Origin: Amycolatopsis sp. NBC_01488
Lineage (GTDB): Bacteria > Actinomycetota > Actinomycetes > Mycobacteriales > Pseudonocardiaceae
NCBI RefSeq assembly: GCF_036227105.1
Contig: NZ_CP109434.1
Location: 5,862,501 to 5,926,500, forward strand
Length of the DNA stretch: 64,000 nucleotides
Direction: 5' to 3'
How positions within the stretch are numbered: position 1 is the stretch's first letter; each line of letters opens with the position of its first letter. The notes under the pieces were generated by a model. That model was not told the origin of the DNA. It saw only the letters and a program-made list of their open reading frames with translations, and did not search any database. The position numbers were made by a program, and so were the translations under genes. Shown piece after piece: positions 21,072-29,298 of the stretch.

Positions 21072-22403
21072 GTGCGGGTGCCGAAGTACAAGGGCGTCGT
21101 GGACGCGTTCACGGCGAAGATCCGGGGCGGCCGGTGGCCGGCCGGAACGCGGCTGCCCACCCACCGGCGGCTCGCGGCCGACGAGGGCATCGCCGTCGTG
21201 ACGGCCTCCCGCGTCTACGCCGAGCTGGCAGCGATGGGCCTGGTCAGCTGCGAGCAGGGGCGGGGCACGTTCGTCCGGGACCTCGCCGCCGGTGACGGCG
21301 TCGACGAGCGGGCGGTCGCGGCCGACGCCGTCGACCTCAGCTTCAACTCGCCTTCGATCCCCGGCCAGGCCGATCTGCTGCGCGAGGCACTGCGGGACCT
21401 CGCCACGGCCGGGGACCTCGACGCGCTGCTGCGCTACCAGCCGCACCGCGGACGCGCCGACGACCGCGCCGCCGTCGCCCGGCACCTGCGAAGGCGCGGG
21501 CTCGACGTCGGCCGCGAACGCGTGCTGATCGTCGACGGCGCCCAGCACGGCCTGGCGGTGACGGCGATGGCGCTGCTGCGGCCCGGCGACGTCGTCGCGG
21601 TCGACGCCCTCACCTACCCGGGCTTCCGGGTGCTCGCGCGCACGCTCGGGCTCGACCTCGCGCCGCTGCCGGTGACCGCCGAGGGTCCCGATCTCGACGC
21701 CCTCGACCGGCTGTGCCGACGGCGCCGGGTGCGCGCGGTGTACGCGATGCCGACCCTGCACAACCCGCTGGGCTGGGTGCTCTCCGCCGGGCAGCGCGCG
21801 CGGCTCGTGGAGATCGCCCGGCAGCACGGGCTGACGATCATCGAGGACGCTTCGTACGCCTACCTCGCCGAGGAGGCGCCGCCGCCGCTGGCGATGCTCG
21901 CGCCCGAAACGACCGTCTACGTTTCGGGACTGTCCAAGAGCGTCGCGACCGGGTTGCGCGTCGGGTTCGTCGCCGCGCCGCCCGGTCTCGTCGCCGGGCT
22001 CGAGACCGCGATCCGGTCCACGACGTGGAACACGCCCGCCCTGACCGCGGCCCTCGCGCGCCGCTGGCTCGACGACGGTACCGTGGCCCGCTTGGAGGTC
22101 CGCAAGCGCGAAGACGCGCGAGGGCGCCAGGCGCTCGCTTCGGAGGTGCTGGCCGGGCTTCCGTGGATCGGGCACCCGTCGTCGTACTTCCGGTGGCTGC
22201 CGCTCGCCCCCGACTCCCGGCCGGACCGCATCGTCGCGGCGCTGGCCCGGCGGCGGGTGGCGGTCGCCACGGCCGAGCCGTTCGCGACGACCCCGGCCGT
22301 CCCGCAGGCGCTGCGGCCGGCGCTCGGTTCGGTGGGACACGCCGAACTCCGTGCCGCTCTCGAAGCGGTCCGGCAGGAGGTCGAAGGGGATGTTTTCCGC
22401 TGA
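21072..22403 (+). CDS. MocR-type PLP-dependent transcriptional regulator
   Basis: The 443-aa protein has a GntR-type winged helix (about 5-72: FTAKIRGGRWPAGTRLPTHR, GIAVVTASRVYAELAAMGLV) fused to a class-I aminotransferase domain. The PLP lysine is seen in VYVSGLSKSVATGLRVGFV. The aminotransferase substrate-binding NPLGWVL segment and the IIEDASYAYL motif are present. MocR proteins sense PLP or amino compounds. GTG 21072 begins the conserved N-terminus and sits 6 nt after TACAAT, so a leaderless mRNA is likely. The divergent DJ-1 gene is the natural target. Confidence 0.9.
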   Translation: MRVPKYKGVVDAFTAKIRGGRWPAGTRLPTHRRLAADEGIAVVTASRVYAELAAMGLVSCEQGRGTFVRDLAAGDGVDERAVAADAVDLSFNSPSIPGQADLLREALRDLATAGDLDALLRYQPHRGRADDRAAVARHLRRRGLDVGRERVLIVDGAQHGLAVTAMALLRPGDVVAVDALTYPGFRVLARTLGLDLAPLPVTAEGPDLDALDRLCRRRRVRAVYAMPTLHNPLGWVLSAGQRARLVEIARQHGLTIIEDASYAYLAEEAPPPLAMLAPETTVYVSGLSKSVATGLRVGFVAAPPGLVAGLETAIRSTTWNTPALTAALARRWLDDGTVARLEVRKREDARGRQALASEVLAGLPWIGHPSSYFRWLPLAPDSRPDRIVAALARRRVAVATAEPFATTPAVPQALRPALGSVGHAELRAALEAVRQEVEGDVFR

Positions 22404-22619
22404 TCACGGCCGGATGACGAAGGTCACGCTCGGTGCCGGAAGGCTCACGCGTTAACATGGTCGCCGGCTCCCCGCTCCCTGAGCGGACGTGGCATTTCCA
22501 ACAGCCCGCGGAGGCCCGGCCAACAGGCGCTTCCCAGTGCCTTCATGGGAAGTTCACAGAATGGGTGGCAAGTCTGACAACGTGAACCACGCCGACGACG
22601 GTGCCGGAATGGCGGCACG

Positions 22620-23780
22620 ATGACGACTGCCCAGGCCACTCTCGAGGCGCCGTCCCGGATCGCGAGACCGGGTGGGAAAGCGCCGTACCTGCACCAGATC
22701 GACCTGTTCCGGCTGGTCACGTTCGCCTGCGTCATCCTCATCCACGTGGTGGGTGCGACGAACTTCGCGCAGGACGTCGGCGCCAACGCCGTCGAGACCC
22801 CGCTGCACTTCACGCGGGAGGCGTTCTTCGCGCTGACCGGGTTCGTGCTGGTGTTCCAGAACCGCGGCCGGGAGATCACCCCGGCCGACTTCTGGCGCCG
22901 CCGGCTGCCGCTGGTCGCGACGCCGTACCTGGCCTGGTCGATGTTCTTCTGGGCGTTCTCGCTGGTCACCGGCACGCAGCAGCCGGCATCGCTCGAAGCG
23001 TCGATGCGCCTGCTGCTCAAGGACCTCGCCACCGGCGGCGCCTGGTACCACCTGTACTTCCTGCTCGTGACGATGCAGGTCTACCTGCTGTTCCCGTGGA
23101 TCATGAAGCTGCTGCGGGCGACCGAGGGCAAGCACAAGTGGCTGCTGCTGGGCAGCGGGGCGCTGCAGGTCGGCGTGACGCTCTTCATGACGTACCAGCC
23201 GTTCGGCGTCAGCTACGAGACGATCACCCACCTGTACGCCACGTTGCTGCCGTACCAGTTCTACACGCTGTTCGGCGCCGTGGTGGCCATGCACTTCGAG
23301 GCCGTGCACGCCTGGGTCGGCCGGCACCGGCTGCTGCTCGGCGGCGCGCTCGTGGCGGTGCTGGCCGGCACCGAGTGGTACTACCTCCGGACCGTCCACA
23401 GTGGAACGTTCCCGCAGGTGACCAGCGACCCGTTCCAGCCCTACCTCATCCCGTGGTGCGTGACCGTGATCGCGGCGATCTACGCCTTCACGACGTGGTG
23501 GGCCGCGCGGCGCAGGGAGGGCGGCCGGGGTGCCCGGCTGGTCTCGTGGGCGGCGAACCGGTCGTTCAGCATCTTCCTGGTCCACCCGCTCGCGCTGGCG
23601 TTCCTCGGCCCGGTGATCCCGCACGTGGCGGAGCGCTTCGGCGCGCCCTGGCTGAGCGTGATCATCTACGTGGCCACGCTCGCGCTGACGATCGTCATCG
23701 TCGAGGCGCTGCGGCGCCTCCCGGGCAGTCGCGCGCTCACCGGACGGCCGCGCCTGCGGCTCGCCAAGGCCGCCGCCTGA
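22620..23780 (+). CDS. Membrane acyltransferase, acyltransferase-3 family
   Basis: The 386-aa protein has about ten hydrophobic helices. The family hallmarks are IDLFRLVTFACVILIHVVG (residues about 28-46, with the conserved His in the first helix) and FALTGFVLVFQNRGRE, followed by FWRRRLPLVATPYLAWS. These enzymes O-acylate envelope sugars or secreted molecules. The gene is monocistronic. The 216-nt upstream region holds a weak CTTCCCA/TGGGAAG inverted repeat near 22527 and no clear promoter. The acceptor is unknown. Confidence 0.87.
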   Translation: MTTAQATLEAPSRIARPGGKAPYLHQIDLFRLVTFACVILIHVVGATNFAQDVGANAVETPLHFTREAFFALTGFVLVFQNRGREITPADFWRRRLPLVATPYLAWSMFFWAFSLVTGTQQPASLEASMRLLLKDLATGGAWYHLYFLLVTMQVYLLFPWIMKLLRATEGKHKWLLLGSGALQVGVTLFMTYQPFGVSYETITHLYATLLPYQFYTLFGAVVAMHFEAVHAWVGRHRLLLGGALVAVLAGTEWYYLRTVHSGTFPQVTSDPFQPYLIPWCVTVIAAIYAFTTWWAARRREGGRGARLVSWAANRSFSIFLVHPLALAFLGPVIPHVAERFGAPWLSVIIYVATLALTIVIVEALRRLPGSRALTGRPRLRLAKAAA

Positions 23781-23855
23781 GTCACCCCGCCGGGTGGTCA
23801 AGAGCACAAAAGACACTTCGGGCATGTCCCGGCGCGCGGTTCCGCGGTCTTCGGA

Positions 23856-23861
23856 TATGCT
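23856..23861 (+). promoter_or_regulatory. Putative -10 element TATGCT for pyrG
   Basis: TATGCT lies 8 nt before GTG 23870 and implies a leaderless or near-leaderless pyrG transcript. No convincing -35 is seen. There is no attenuator-like leader of the kind used for pyrG in Firmicutes. Confidence 0.45.
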
Positions 23862-23869
23862 GGCGGCCC

Positions 23870-25570
23870 GTGGGACTTCAGTCGCGGGCTACCAAGTACG
23901 TATTTGTCACCGGAGGCGTCGCCTCCTCTCTGGGTAAGGGACTCACGGCTTCCAGCCTGGGACAACTCCTTACCGCGCGCGGGCTTCGCGTCACGATGCA
24001 GAAGCTCGATCCGTACCTCAACGTCGACCCCGGGACGATGAACCCGTTCCAGCACGGTGAGGTGTTCGTCACCGACGACGGCGCCGAGACCGACCTCGAC
24101 ATCGGGCACTACGAGCGCTTCCTCGACCGCGACCTCGACGGCAAGGCCAACGTCACGACCGGCCAGGTCTACTCCGAGGTGATCGCCAAGGAGCGCCGCG
24201 GCGAGTACCTCGGCGACACCGTGCAGGTCATTCCGCACATCACCGACGAGATCAAGTCCCGGATCACCGCGGCCGCCGAGCCCGACGAGGCCGGCCAGAC
24301 GCCGGACGTCGTGATCACCGAGGTCGGCGGCACGGTCGGCGACATCGAGTCCCTGCCGTTCCTGGAGGCCTGCCGCCAGGTCCGCCACGACGTCGGCCGC
24401 GACCACTGCTTCTTCCTGCACGTCTCGCTGGTGCCGTACCTGGCGCCGTCGGGCGAGCTCAAGACGAAGCCGACCCAGCACTCGGTCGCCGCGCTGCGCA
24501 ACATCGGCATCCAGCCCGACGCGCTGGTCTGCCGGGCCGACCGCGAGATCCCCGAGGACCTCAAGCGCAAGATCGGCCTGATGTGCGACGTCGACACCGA
24601 GGCCGTCATCGCCTGCCCGGACGCGCGGTCGATCTACGACATCCCGAAGGTGCTGCACGGCGAGGCGCTCGACGCCTACGTCGTCCGCCGCCTCGGGCTG
24701 CCGTTCCGCGACGTCGACTGGACGGTGTGGGGCGACCTGCTCGACCGGGTGCACAACCCGAGCGAGATCGTGCGGATCGCGGTCGTCGGCAAGTACATCG
24801 ACCTGCCGGACGCCTACCTGTCGGTCACCGAGGCCCTGCGTGCGGGCGGGTTCGCCCACCGCGCCAAGGTCGAGATCGTCTGGGTCGCCTCCGACGACGC
24901 GCAGACCGCGTCCGGCGCCGCGTCCGTGCTGTCCGATGTGGACGGTGTGCTGATCCCGGGCGGGTTCGGCATCCGCGGCATCGAGGGCAAGGTCGGCGCG
25001 ATCGAGTACGCCCGCACCCGCGGCGTCCCGCTGCTCGGCCTGTGCCTCGGCCTGCAGTGCATGGTCATCGAGGGCGCCCGGCACCTGGCCGGCATCACCG
25101 ACGCCGGCTCGTCGGAGTTCGACGAGAACACCCAGCACCCGGTGATCTCGACGATGGCCGACCAGCGCGACGTCGTCGCGGGGGAGCGCGACATGGGCGG
25201 CACCATGCGCCTGGGCGCCTACCCGGCGAAGCTCAAGCCGGGTTCGCAGGTCGCGAAGGCGTACGGCACCACCGAGGTGTCCGAGCGCCACCGGCACCGC
25301 TACGAGGTCAACAACGCCTACCGCAAGCAGCTCTCGGACGCGGGCCTGGTGTTCTCCGGCACGTCGCCGGACGACCGCCTGGTCGAGTTCGTCGAGCTGC
25401 CGGCCGAGGTGCACCCGTTCTTCGTCGGCACCCAGGCGCACCCCGAGCTCAAGAGCCGCCCGACTCGGCCGCACCCGCTCTTCAGCGCGTTCGTCAAGGC
25501 CGTCGTGGACCGCAAGGTCGCCGAGCGGCTGCCGGTCGAGCTGCCCGAAGCCCCGGTGGCGGCCCGATGA
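23870..25570 (+). CDS. pyrG: CTP synthase
   Basis: The 566-aa enzyme makes CTP from UTP, ATP and glutamine. The N-terminal synthetase domain starts with the family signature TKYVFVTGGVASSLGKGLTA near residues 8-27. The C-terminal class-I glutamine amidotransferase domain has LLGLCLGLQC (catalytic Cys near 392) and the His-x-Glu of GTQAHPELKSRP. GTG 23870 gives the standard N-terminus. The stop overlaps the next start (ATGA). Order pyrG-Nudix-xerD matches Rv1699-Rv1701. Confidence 0.97.
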   Translation: MGLQSRATKYVFVTGGVASSLGKGLTASSLGQLLTARGLRVTMQKLDPYLNVDPGTMNPFQHGEVFVTDDGAETDLDIGHYERFLDRDLDGKANVTTGQVYSEVIAKERRGEYLGDTVQVIPHITDEIKSRITAAAEPDEAGQTPDVVITEVGGTVGDIESLPFLEACRQVRHDVGRDHCFFLHVSLVPYLAPSGELKTKPTQHSVAALRNIGIQPDALVCRADREIPEDLKRKIGLMCDVDTEAVIACPDARSIYDIPKVLHGEALDAYVVRRLGLPFRDVDWTVWGDLLDRVHNPSEIVRIAVVGKYIDLPDAYLSVTEALRAGGFAHRAKVEIVWVASDDAQTASGAASVLSDVDGVLIPGGFGIRGIEGKVGAIEYARTRGVPLLGLCLGLQCMVIEGARHLAGITDAGSSEFDENTQHPVISTMADQRDVVAGERDMGGTMRLGAYPAKLKPGSQVAKAYGTTEVSERHRHRYEVNNAYRKQLSDAGLVFSGTSPDDRLVEFVELPAEVHPFFVGTQAHPELKSRPTRPHPLFSAFVKAVVDRKVAERLPVELPEAPVAAR

Positions 25571-26196
25571 CCGCGCCGGGCGAGCACGAGTTCAGCGTCG
25601 CCTCCAGCCGGGATGTCCACATCGGACGCGTCGTCGGTCTGCGGATCGACGAGGTCGTGATGCCGGACGGCAACACCGCGACCCGCGAGGTGATCGAGCA
25701 CCTCGGCGCGGTGGCGATCGTCGCCTTGGACGACGACCAGCAGGTCACGCTCATCCACCAGTACCGGCACCCGATCGGGCACCGGCTGTGGGAGCTGCCC
25801 GCCGGCCTGATCGACCACCTCGGCGAGGACCCGGTCGGCACGGCCAAGCGCGAGCTGGTCGAGGAGGTCGGGCTGGCCGCCGCGGACTGGGTGACCCTGG
25901 TCGACGTCGCGGCGTCGCCCGGCTTCACCGACGAGGTCGTGCGGGTCTTCCTGGCCCGCGGACTGTCCGATGTGGACCGCGACGTGCTCGGCGAGGAGGA
26001 GGCGGACCTCGTCATCCGCAAGTTCCCGCTCGCCGAGGCCGTCCGGATGGCCCTGGCGGGCGAGCTGATCAACGGCGCGACGGTGTCCGGCGTGCTGGCC
26101 GCGCACGCGGTCGTCACCGGCGGCGCCGAGGCGCGCCCGGCAGACGCGCCGTGGGAGGACCGCCCGACGGCGTTCGCCAAGCGCAAGGAAGCCTGA
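25567..26196 (+). CDS. Nudix hydrolase, ADP-ribose pyrophosphatase type
   Basis: The 209-aa protein contains a Nudix box spanning GLIDHLGE and DPVGTAKRELVEEVGL, with the E-x7-REUxEExGU core intact. It also has the YRHPIGHRLWELPAGL segment usual in ADP-ribose pyrophosphatases. It cleaves ADP-ribose to AMP and ribose-5-phosphate. ATG 25567 overlaps the pyrG stop. The M. tuberculosis counterpart Rv1700 is a characterised ADP-ribose pyrophosphatase. Confidence 0.92.
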   Translation: MTAPGEHEFSVASSRDVHIGRVVGLRIDEVVMPDGNTATREVIEHLGAVAIVALDDDQQVTLIHQYRHPIGHRLWELPAGLIDHLGEDPVGTAKRELVEEVGLAAADWVTLVDVAASPGFTDEVVRVFLARGLSDVDRDVLGEEEADLVIRKFPLAEAVRMALAGELINGATVSGVLAAHAVVTGGAEARPADAPWEDRPTAFAKRKEA

Positions 26197-26217
26197 GCCG
26201 CTCCGCTGCGTCCCGGT

Positions 26218-26754
26218 TCAGGGGCGCAGCGGACGGCCCTGGGCATCCAGGCCGCCGTTGTTCAGGAGCATGATGCCGTCGACGATCGGCCAGATCATGC
26301 CGACCCCGGTCATCAGGACGACGAACAGCTGCAGCAGGCCCAGCCCGATCTGGCCGGTGTAGAACCGGCCGGCGCCGAACGGCAGCACGATCTGGAGCAC
26401 CCCGGCCACGGTCTTGGACCGGTAGGAGTAGGGGACCGGCGCGTACGGCACCGGGGCCGGCGGCGCGTACGGGTCCGGCATCGGCGGGGCGTACATCGGC
26501 AGCTGCATCGTCGGCTGCGCGTACATCGTCGGCTGCGCGTACATCGGCGGCGGCGGGCCGAAGAAGCCCGGGTGCGGCTGCGGCAGGTCGCGGAACAGCG
26601 GCCGCAGGTCGCCCAGCGTCGTCGCCGCGTAGGCGTCCGTCACCCGCGTCTCGTACTCGTCCGGCGTGATGCGGCCCATGCCGAAGTGGTCGGCCAGCAG
26701 CCTCGCCGCTTCCTCCCGCTCGGCCGTGCCGATGCGGAGCTCGTCCGACTCCAT
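26218..26754 (-). CDS. DUF1707 and TM2 domain protein
   Basis: The 178-aa protein has an N-terminal DUF1707 domain (DELRIGTAEREEAARLLADH, then GRITPDEYETRVTDAY), a Pro/Tyr/Met-rich linker (repeated MYAQPT and YAPP units, about 65-118) and a C-terminal TM2 domain with two helices (GAGRFYTGQIGLGLLQL). It is anchored in the cytoplasmic membrane; function unknown. ATG 26754 starts DUF1707, and TACCGT lies 7 nt upstream. It is inserted in the conserved core between the Nudix gene and xerD, on the opposite strand. Confidence 0.85.
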   Translation of the reverse strand: MESDELRIGTAEREEAARLLADHFGMGRITPDEYETRVTDAYAATTLGDLRPLFRDLPQPHPGFFGPPPPMYAQPTMYAQPTMQLPMYAPPMPDPYAPPAPVPYAPVPYSYRSKTVAGVLQIVLPFGAGRFYTGQIGLGLLQLFVVLMTGVGMIWPIVDGIMLLNNGGLDAQGRPLRP

Positions 26755-26761
26755 GAAATCC

Positions 26762-26826
26762 ACGGTAACCGCGTCCAGCTGAGAACGGGGTTTCTGCCGG
26801 GTCACGGCCCCCGGGCGGCCTAAGGT
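26762..26826. promoter_or_regulatory. Divergent putative leaderless promoters, DUF1707 gene and xerD
   Basis: Minus strand: TACCGT at 26762-26767, 7 nt before ATG 26754. Plus strand: TAAGGT at 26821-26826, 7 nt before GTG 26834. No -35 elements stand out. The TAAGG could instead be read as a weak Shine-Dalgarno for xerD. Confidence 0.4.
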
Positions 26827-26833
26827 GTCCGGC

Positions 26834-27766
26834 GTGGCCTCCAGCCCGCACAGCACGGCCGGCGCGATCGCCGCGTACCTCGACCACCTGGTCGTCGAAC
26901 GCGGAACCGCGCGCAACACCCTGGACAGCTACGCCCGTGACCTGCGCCGGTACGCCGCGCACCTCGACGGCGTCGGCATCGCCAAGATCGCCGACGTCAC
27001 CGCCGCGCACGTCACCTCCTTCGGTGCCGCTCTTCGTGAAGGCGACGACGAGCACCGGCCGCTGGCCGCGTCGTCGGCCGCGCGGGCGCTGGTCGCCGTG
27101 CGGGGCCTGCACAAGTTCGCCCACGCCGAGGGGCTCACCGAGCACAACCCGGCCCGCGAGGTCCGGCCGCCGACGCCGGCGAAGCGGCTGCCCAAGGCGT
27201 TGCCCGTCGACGACGTCCTGCGGCTGCTCGAGACCCCGCCGCCGGACGGCGAACGCCCCCTGCGCGACCGGGCGCTGCTGGAAGTGCTCTACTCCACCGG
27301 CGCCCGGATCTCCGAAGCCGTCGGGCTGGACGTCGACGACGTCGACGACACCGAACGCACCGTCCTGCTCGACGGCAAGGGCGGCAAGCAGCGCATCGTC
27401 CCGATCGGGCGGCCGGCGCTCGCCGCGCTGCACGCCTACACGGTCCGCGCGCGCCCGGCGCTCGCCGCCCACGGCCGCGGCACCGCGGCGCTGTTCCTCA
27501 ACGCCCGCGGCAGCCGGCTTTCGCGGCAGAGCGCGTGGCAGGTCCTCAAGGACACCGCCGAACGGGCGGGGATCGTCGCCGCGGTCTCGCCGCACACCCT
27601 GCGCCACTCCTTCGCCACGCACCTGCTCGAAGGCGGCGCGGACGTCCGGGTCGTCCAGGAACTGCTCGGCCACGCTTCGGTGACGACGACGCAGGTGTAC
27701 ACGCTGGTCACGGTCAACACCCTGCGCGAGGTGTACGCGACGGCGCACCCCCGGGCACTGGGCTAG
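26834..27766 (+). CDS. xerD: Tyrosine recombinase XerD
   Basis: The 310-aa enzyme has an N-terminal SAM-like core-binding domain (AAYLDHLVVERGTARNTLDS) and a C-terminal catalytic domain. Catalytic residues are visible: Arg in STGARISEA, HTLRHSFATHLLEGGADVR (His and second Arg), LLGHASVTTT, and Tyr in TQVYTLV. It resolves chromosome dimers at dif with XerC. GTG 26834 is preferred over GTG 26825 from the placement of TAAGGT and AAGG. The catalytic set and its position in the Rv1701 slot make it chromosomal XerD rather than a mobile integrase. Confidence 0.93.
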   Translation: MASSPHSTAGAIAAYLDHLVVERGTARNTLDSYARDLRRYAAHLDGVGIAKIADVTAAHVTSFGAALREGDDEHRPLAASSAARALVAVRGLHKFAHAEGLTEHNPAREVRPPTPAKRLPKALPVDDVLRLLETPPPDGERPLRDRALLEVLYSTGARISEAVGLDVDDVDDTERTVLLDGKGGKQRIVPIGRPALAALHAYTVRARPALAAHGRGTAALFLNARGSRLSRQSAWQVLKDTAERAGIVAAVSPHTLRHSFATHLLEGGADVRVVQELLGHASVTTTQVYTLVTVNTLREVYATAHPRALG

Positions 27767-27848
27767 ACGGCCCTATAGAGGGTCGACAGCCTTCATACGC
27801 TGGACCGACGGTCGAGTGACATTGCCCCACCGAGTCCGGCGCGTTGCT

Positions 27849-27878
27849 TTGCCGGGGGTTCGGCTCCGCGCATAGGCT
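27849..27878 (+). promoter_or_regulatory. Promoter for the parA-scpAB operon
   Basis: TTGCCG (27849-27854), an 18-nt spacer and TAGGCT (27873-27878) precede the ParA-like gene. The leader would be about 30 nt and carries GGAG about 11 nt before the ATG. Confidence 0.5.
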
Positions 27879-27913
27879 GCGGCGGACGCTGACGAACAAG
27901 GAGCTTTCCCGCC

Positions 27914-28885
27914 ATGTCGACACCGAACCAGCCGGCCCACCCGGCCGAGTCCGCCGGGTCGGCGGCGGCGAACCTCAGCCAGGTCACCATCGCCACGCCC
28001 GCGATCCACGACGGCGACGAACCGCAGGAGCGCAACGGCAAGAAGGTCAGGCTCGAGGGCATCGGGCCGACCGGCCGCCCGATCCGCGAGCACCCCGATC
28101 CGGCGCCGCTGGAGCAGCACGGCCCGGCCAAGATCATGGCGATGTGCAACCAGAAGGGCGGCGTCGGCAAGACGACGTCGACCATCAACCTGGGCGCCGC
28201 GCTCGCCGAGTACGGCCGCAAGGTGCTGCTCGTCGACTTCGACCCGCAGGGCGCCCTCGCCGTCGGGCTCGGCATCCAGCCGCACGAGCTCGACCACACG
28301 GTCTACAACGCCATCATGGAGCGGTCGGTCAGCGCCACCGACGTGCTGATGAAAACCCGCGTCGACGGCGTTGACCTGCTGCCGAGCAACATCGACCTGT
28401 CCGCGGCGGAGGTCCAGCTCGTCGCCGAGGTAGGGCGCGAGCACACGTTGTTACGGGTCCTGCGTCCGGTCATGAACGACTACGACTATGTTCTTGTCGA
28501 CTGCCAGCCCTCGCTCGGCTTGCTCACGGTGAACGCGCTGACCGCTGCGGACGGCGTGATCATCCCGCTGGAGTGCGAGTTCTTCAGTCTGCGAGGCGTC
28601 GCCCTCCTGATCGACACCATCGAGAAGGTCCAGGAACGCCTCAACCCCAAACTGGACATAGTCGGGATTCTCGCCACCATGTACGACCCGAGAACCCTGC
28701 ATTCGAAGGAGGTCATGGCTCGCGTGGTGGAGGCATTCGGCGAGACCGTGTTCGACACGGTCATCAACCGCACCGTGCGGTTCCCCGAGACGACGGTCGC
28801 GGGTGAGCCGATCACGACCTGGGCGCCCAAGTCGGCCGGCGCGGCGGCGTACCGTCAGCTGGCCCGCGAGGTGATCGCTCGGTGA
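27914..28885 (+). CDS. ParA/MinD-family ATPase linked to scpAB (Rv1708 position)
   Basis: The 323-aa protein has a poorly conserved N-terminal extension of about 70 residues, then a deviant Walker A NQKGGVGKTT (about 78-87). LVDFDPQGAL and DYVLVDCQPSLG follow. It is a second ParA-like protein, distinct from the oriC-linked parAB, and is conserved upstream of scpAB in actinobacteria. Four overlapping or abutting genes follow, so it heads an operon with the small basic gene, scpA, scpB and the pseudouridine synthase. A role in chromosome or cargo positioning is inferred. Confidence 0.9.
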   Translation: MSTPNQPAHPAESAGSAAANLSQVTIATPAIHDGDEPQERNGKKVRLEGIGPTGRPIREHPDPAPLEQHGPAKIMAMCNQKGGVGKTTSTINLGAALAEYGRKVLLVDFDPQGALAVGLGIQPHELDHTVYNAIMERSVSATDVLMKTRVDGVDLLPSNIDLSAAEVQLVAEVGREHTLLRVLRPVMNDYDYVLVDCQPSLGLLTVNALTAADGVIIPLECEFFSLRGVALLIDTIEKVQERLNPKLDIVGILATMYDPRTLHSKEVMARVVEAFGETVFDTVINRTVRFPETTVAGEPITTWAPKSAGAAAYRQLAREVIAR

Positions 28886-29298
28886 GCAGGCGCGCCTCCC
28901 TGCCCGGAGCGTCGGAACTCTTCAGGATCACGACCAGCACCGCCAGCCCCGCCCTCGACCTCCCACCCCAGGCGCCGCCGCCCGCGCCCGCCGAACCCGT
29001 CGAGCCCACGGGCAACGGCCGGACCGAACAGCTCGCCCGCAGCGCGGCCCCGCACGGGTCCGGCCGGACCAAGCACGACGCGAAGATCACCGTGTACGTC
29101 TCCGGCGACGAGCTCGTCGCCATGGAGCAGGCCCGGCTGACGTTGCGCGCGAAGCACGACCTGGTCGTCGACCGCGGCCGGCTGGTCCGCGAGGCGGTCG
29201 CCGTGCTGCTGGCCGACTTCGACCAGAACGGCGAAGAGTCGGTGCTGGTGCAGCGGCTGCGGGTGGTCGGCTCAGACGGCGGCGAAACCGAGGGCTGA
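28882..29298 (+). CDS. Small hypothetical protein between parA and scpA, possible ribbon-helix-helix
   Basis: The 138-aa protein starts at GTG 28882, overlapping the ParA stop (GTGA). The N-terminal about 70 residues are proline-rich and disordered. The C-terminal segment reads KHDAKITVYVSGDELVAMEQ, a beta strand then two predicted helices (VDRGRLVREAVAVLLADFD), the pattern of a ribbon-helix-helix DNA-binding domain. Position directly after a ParA ATPase fits a centromere- or adaptor-binding partner. I do not recognise a named family; the RHH assignment is inference. Confidence 0.75.
   Translation: MSRRASLPGASELFRITTSTASPALDLPPQAPPPAPAEPVEPTGNGRTEQLARSAAPHGSGRTKHDAKITVYVSGDELVAMEQARLTLRAKHDLVVDRGRLVREAVAVLLADFDQNGEESVLVQRLRVVGSDGGETEG

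Noticed and set aside
26834..27766. Tyrosine recombinase as a sign of a prophage or integrative element
   Set aside because: It occupies the conserved chromosomal xerD position upstream of parA-scpAB. No attachment-site duplication, excisionase or phage gene is present.
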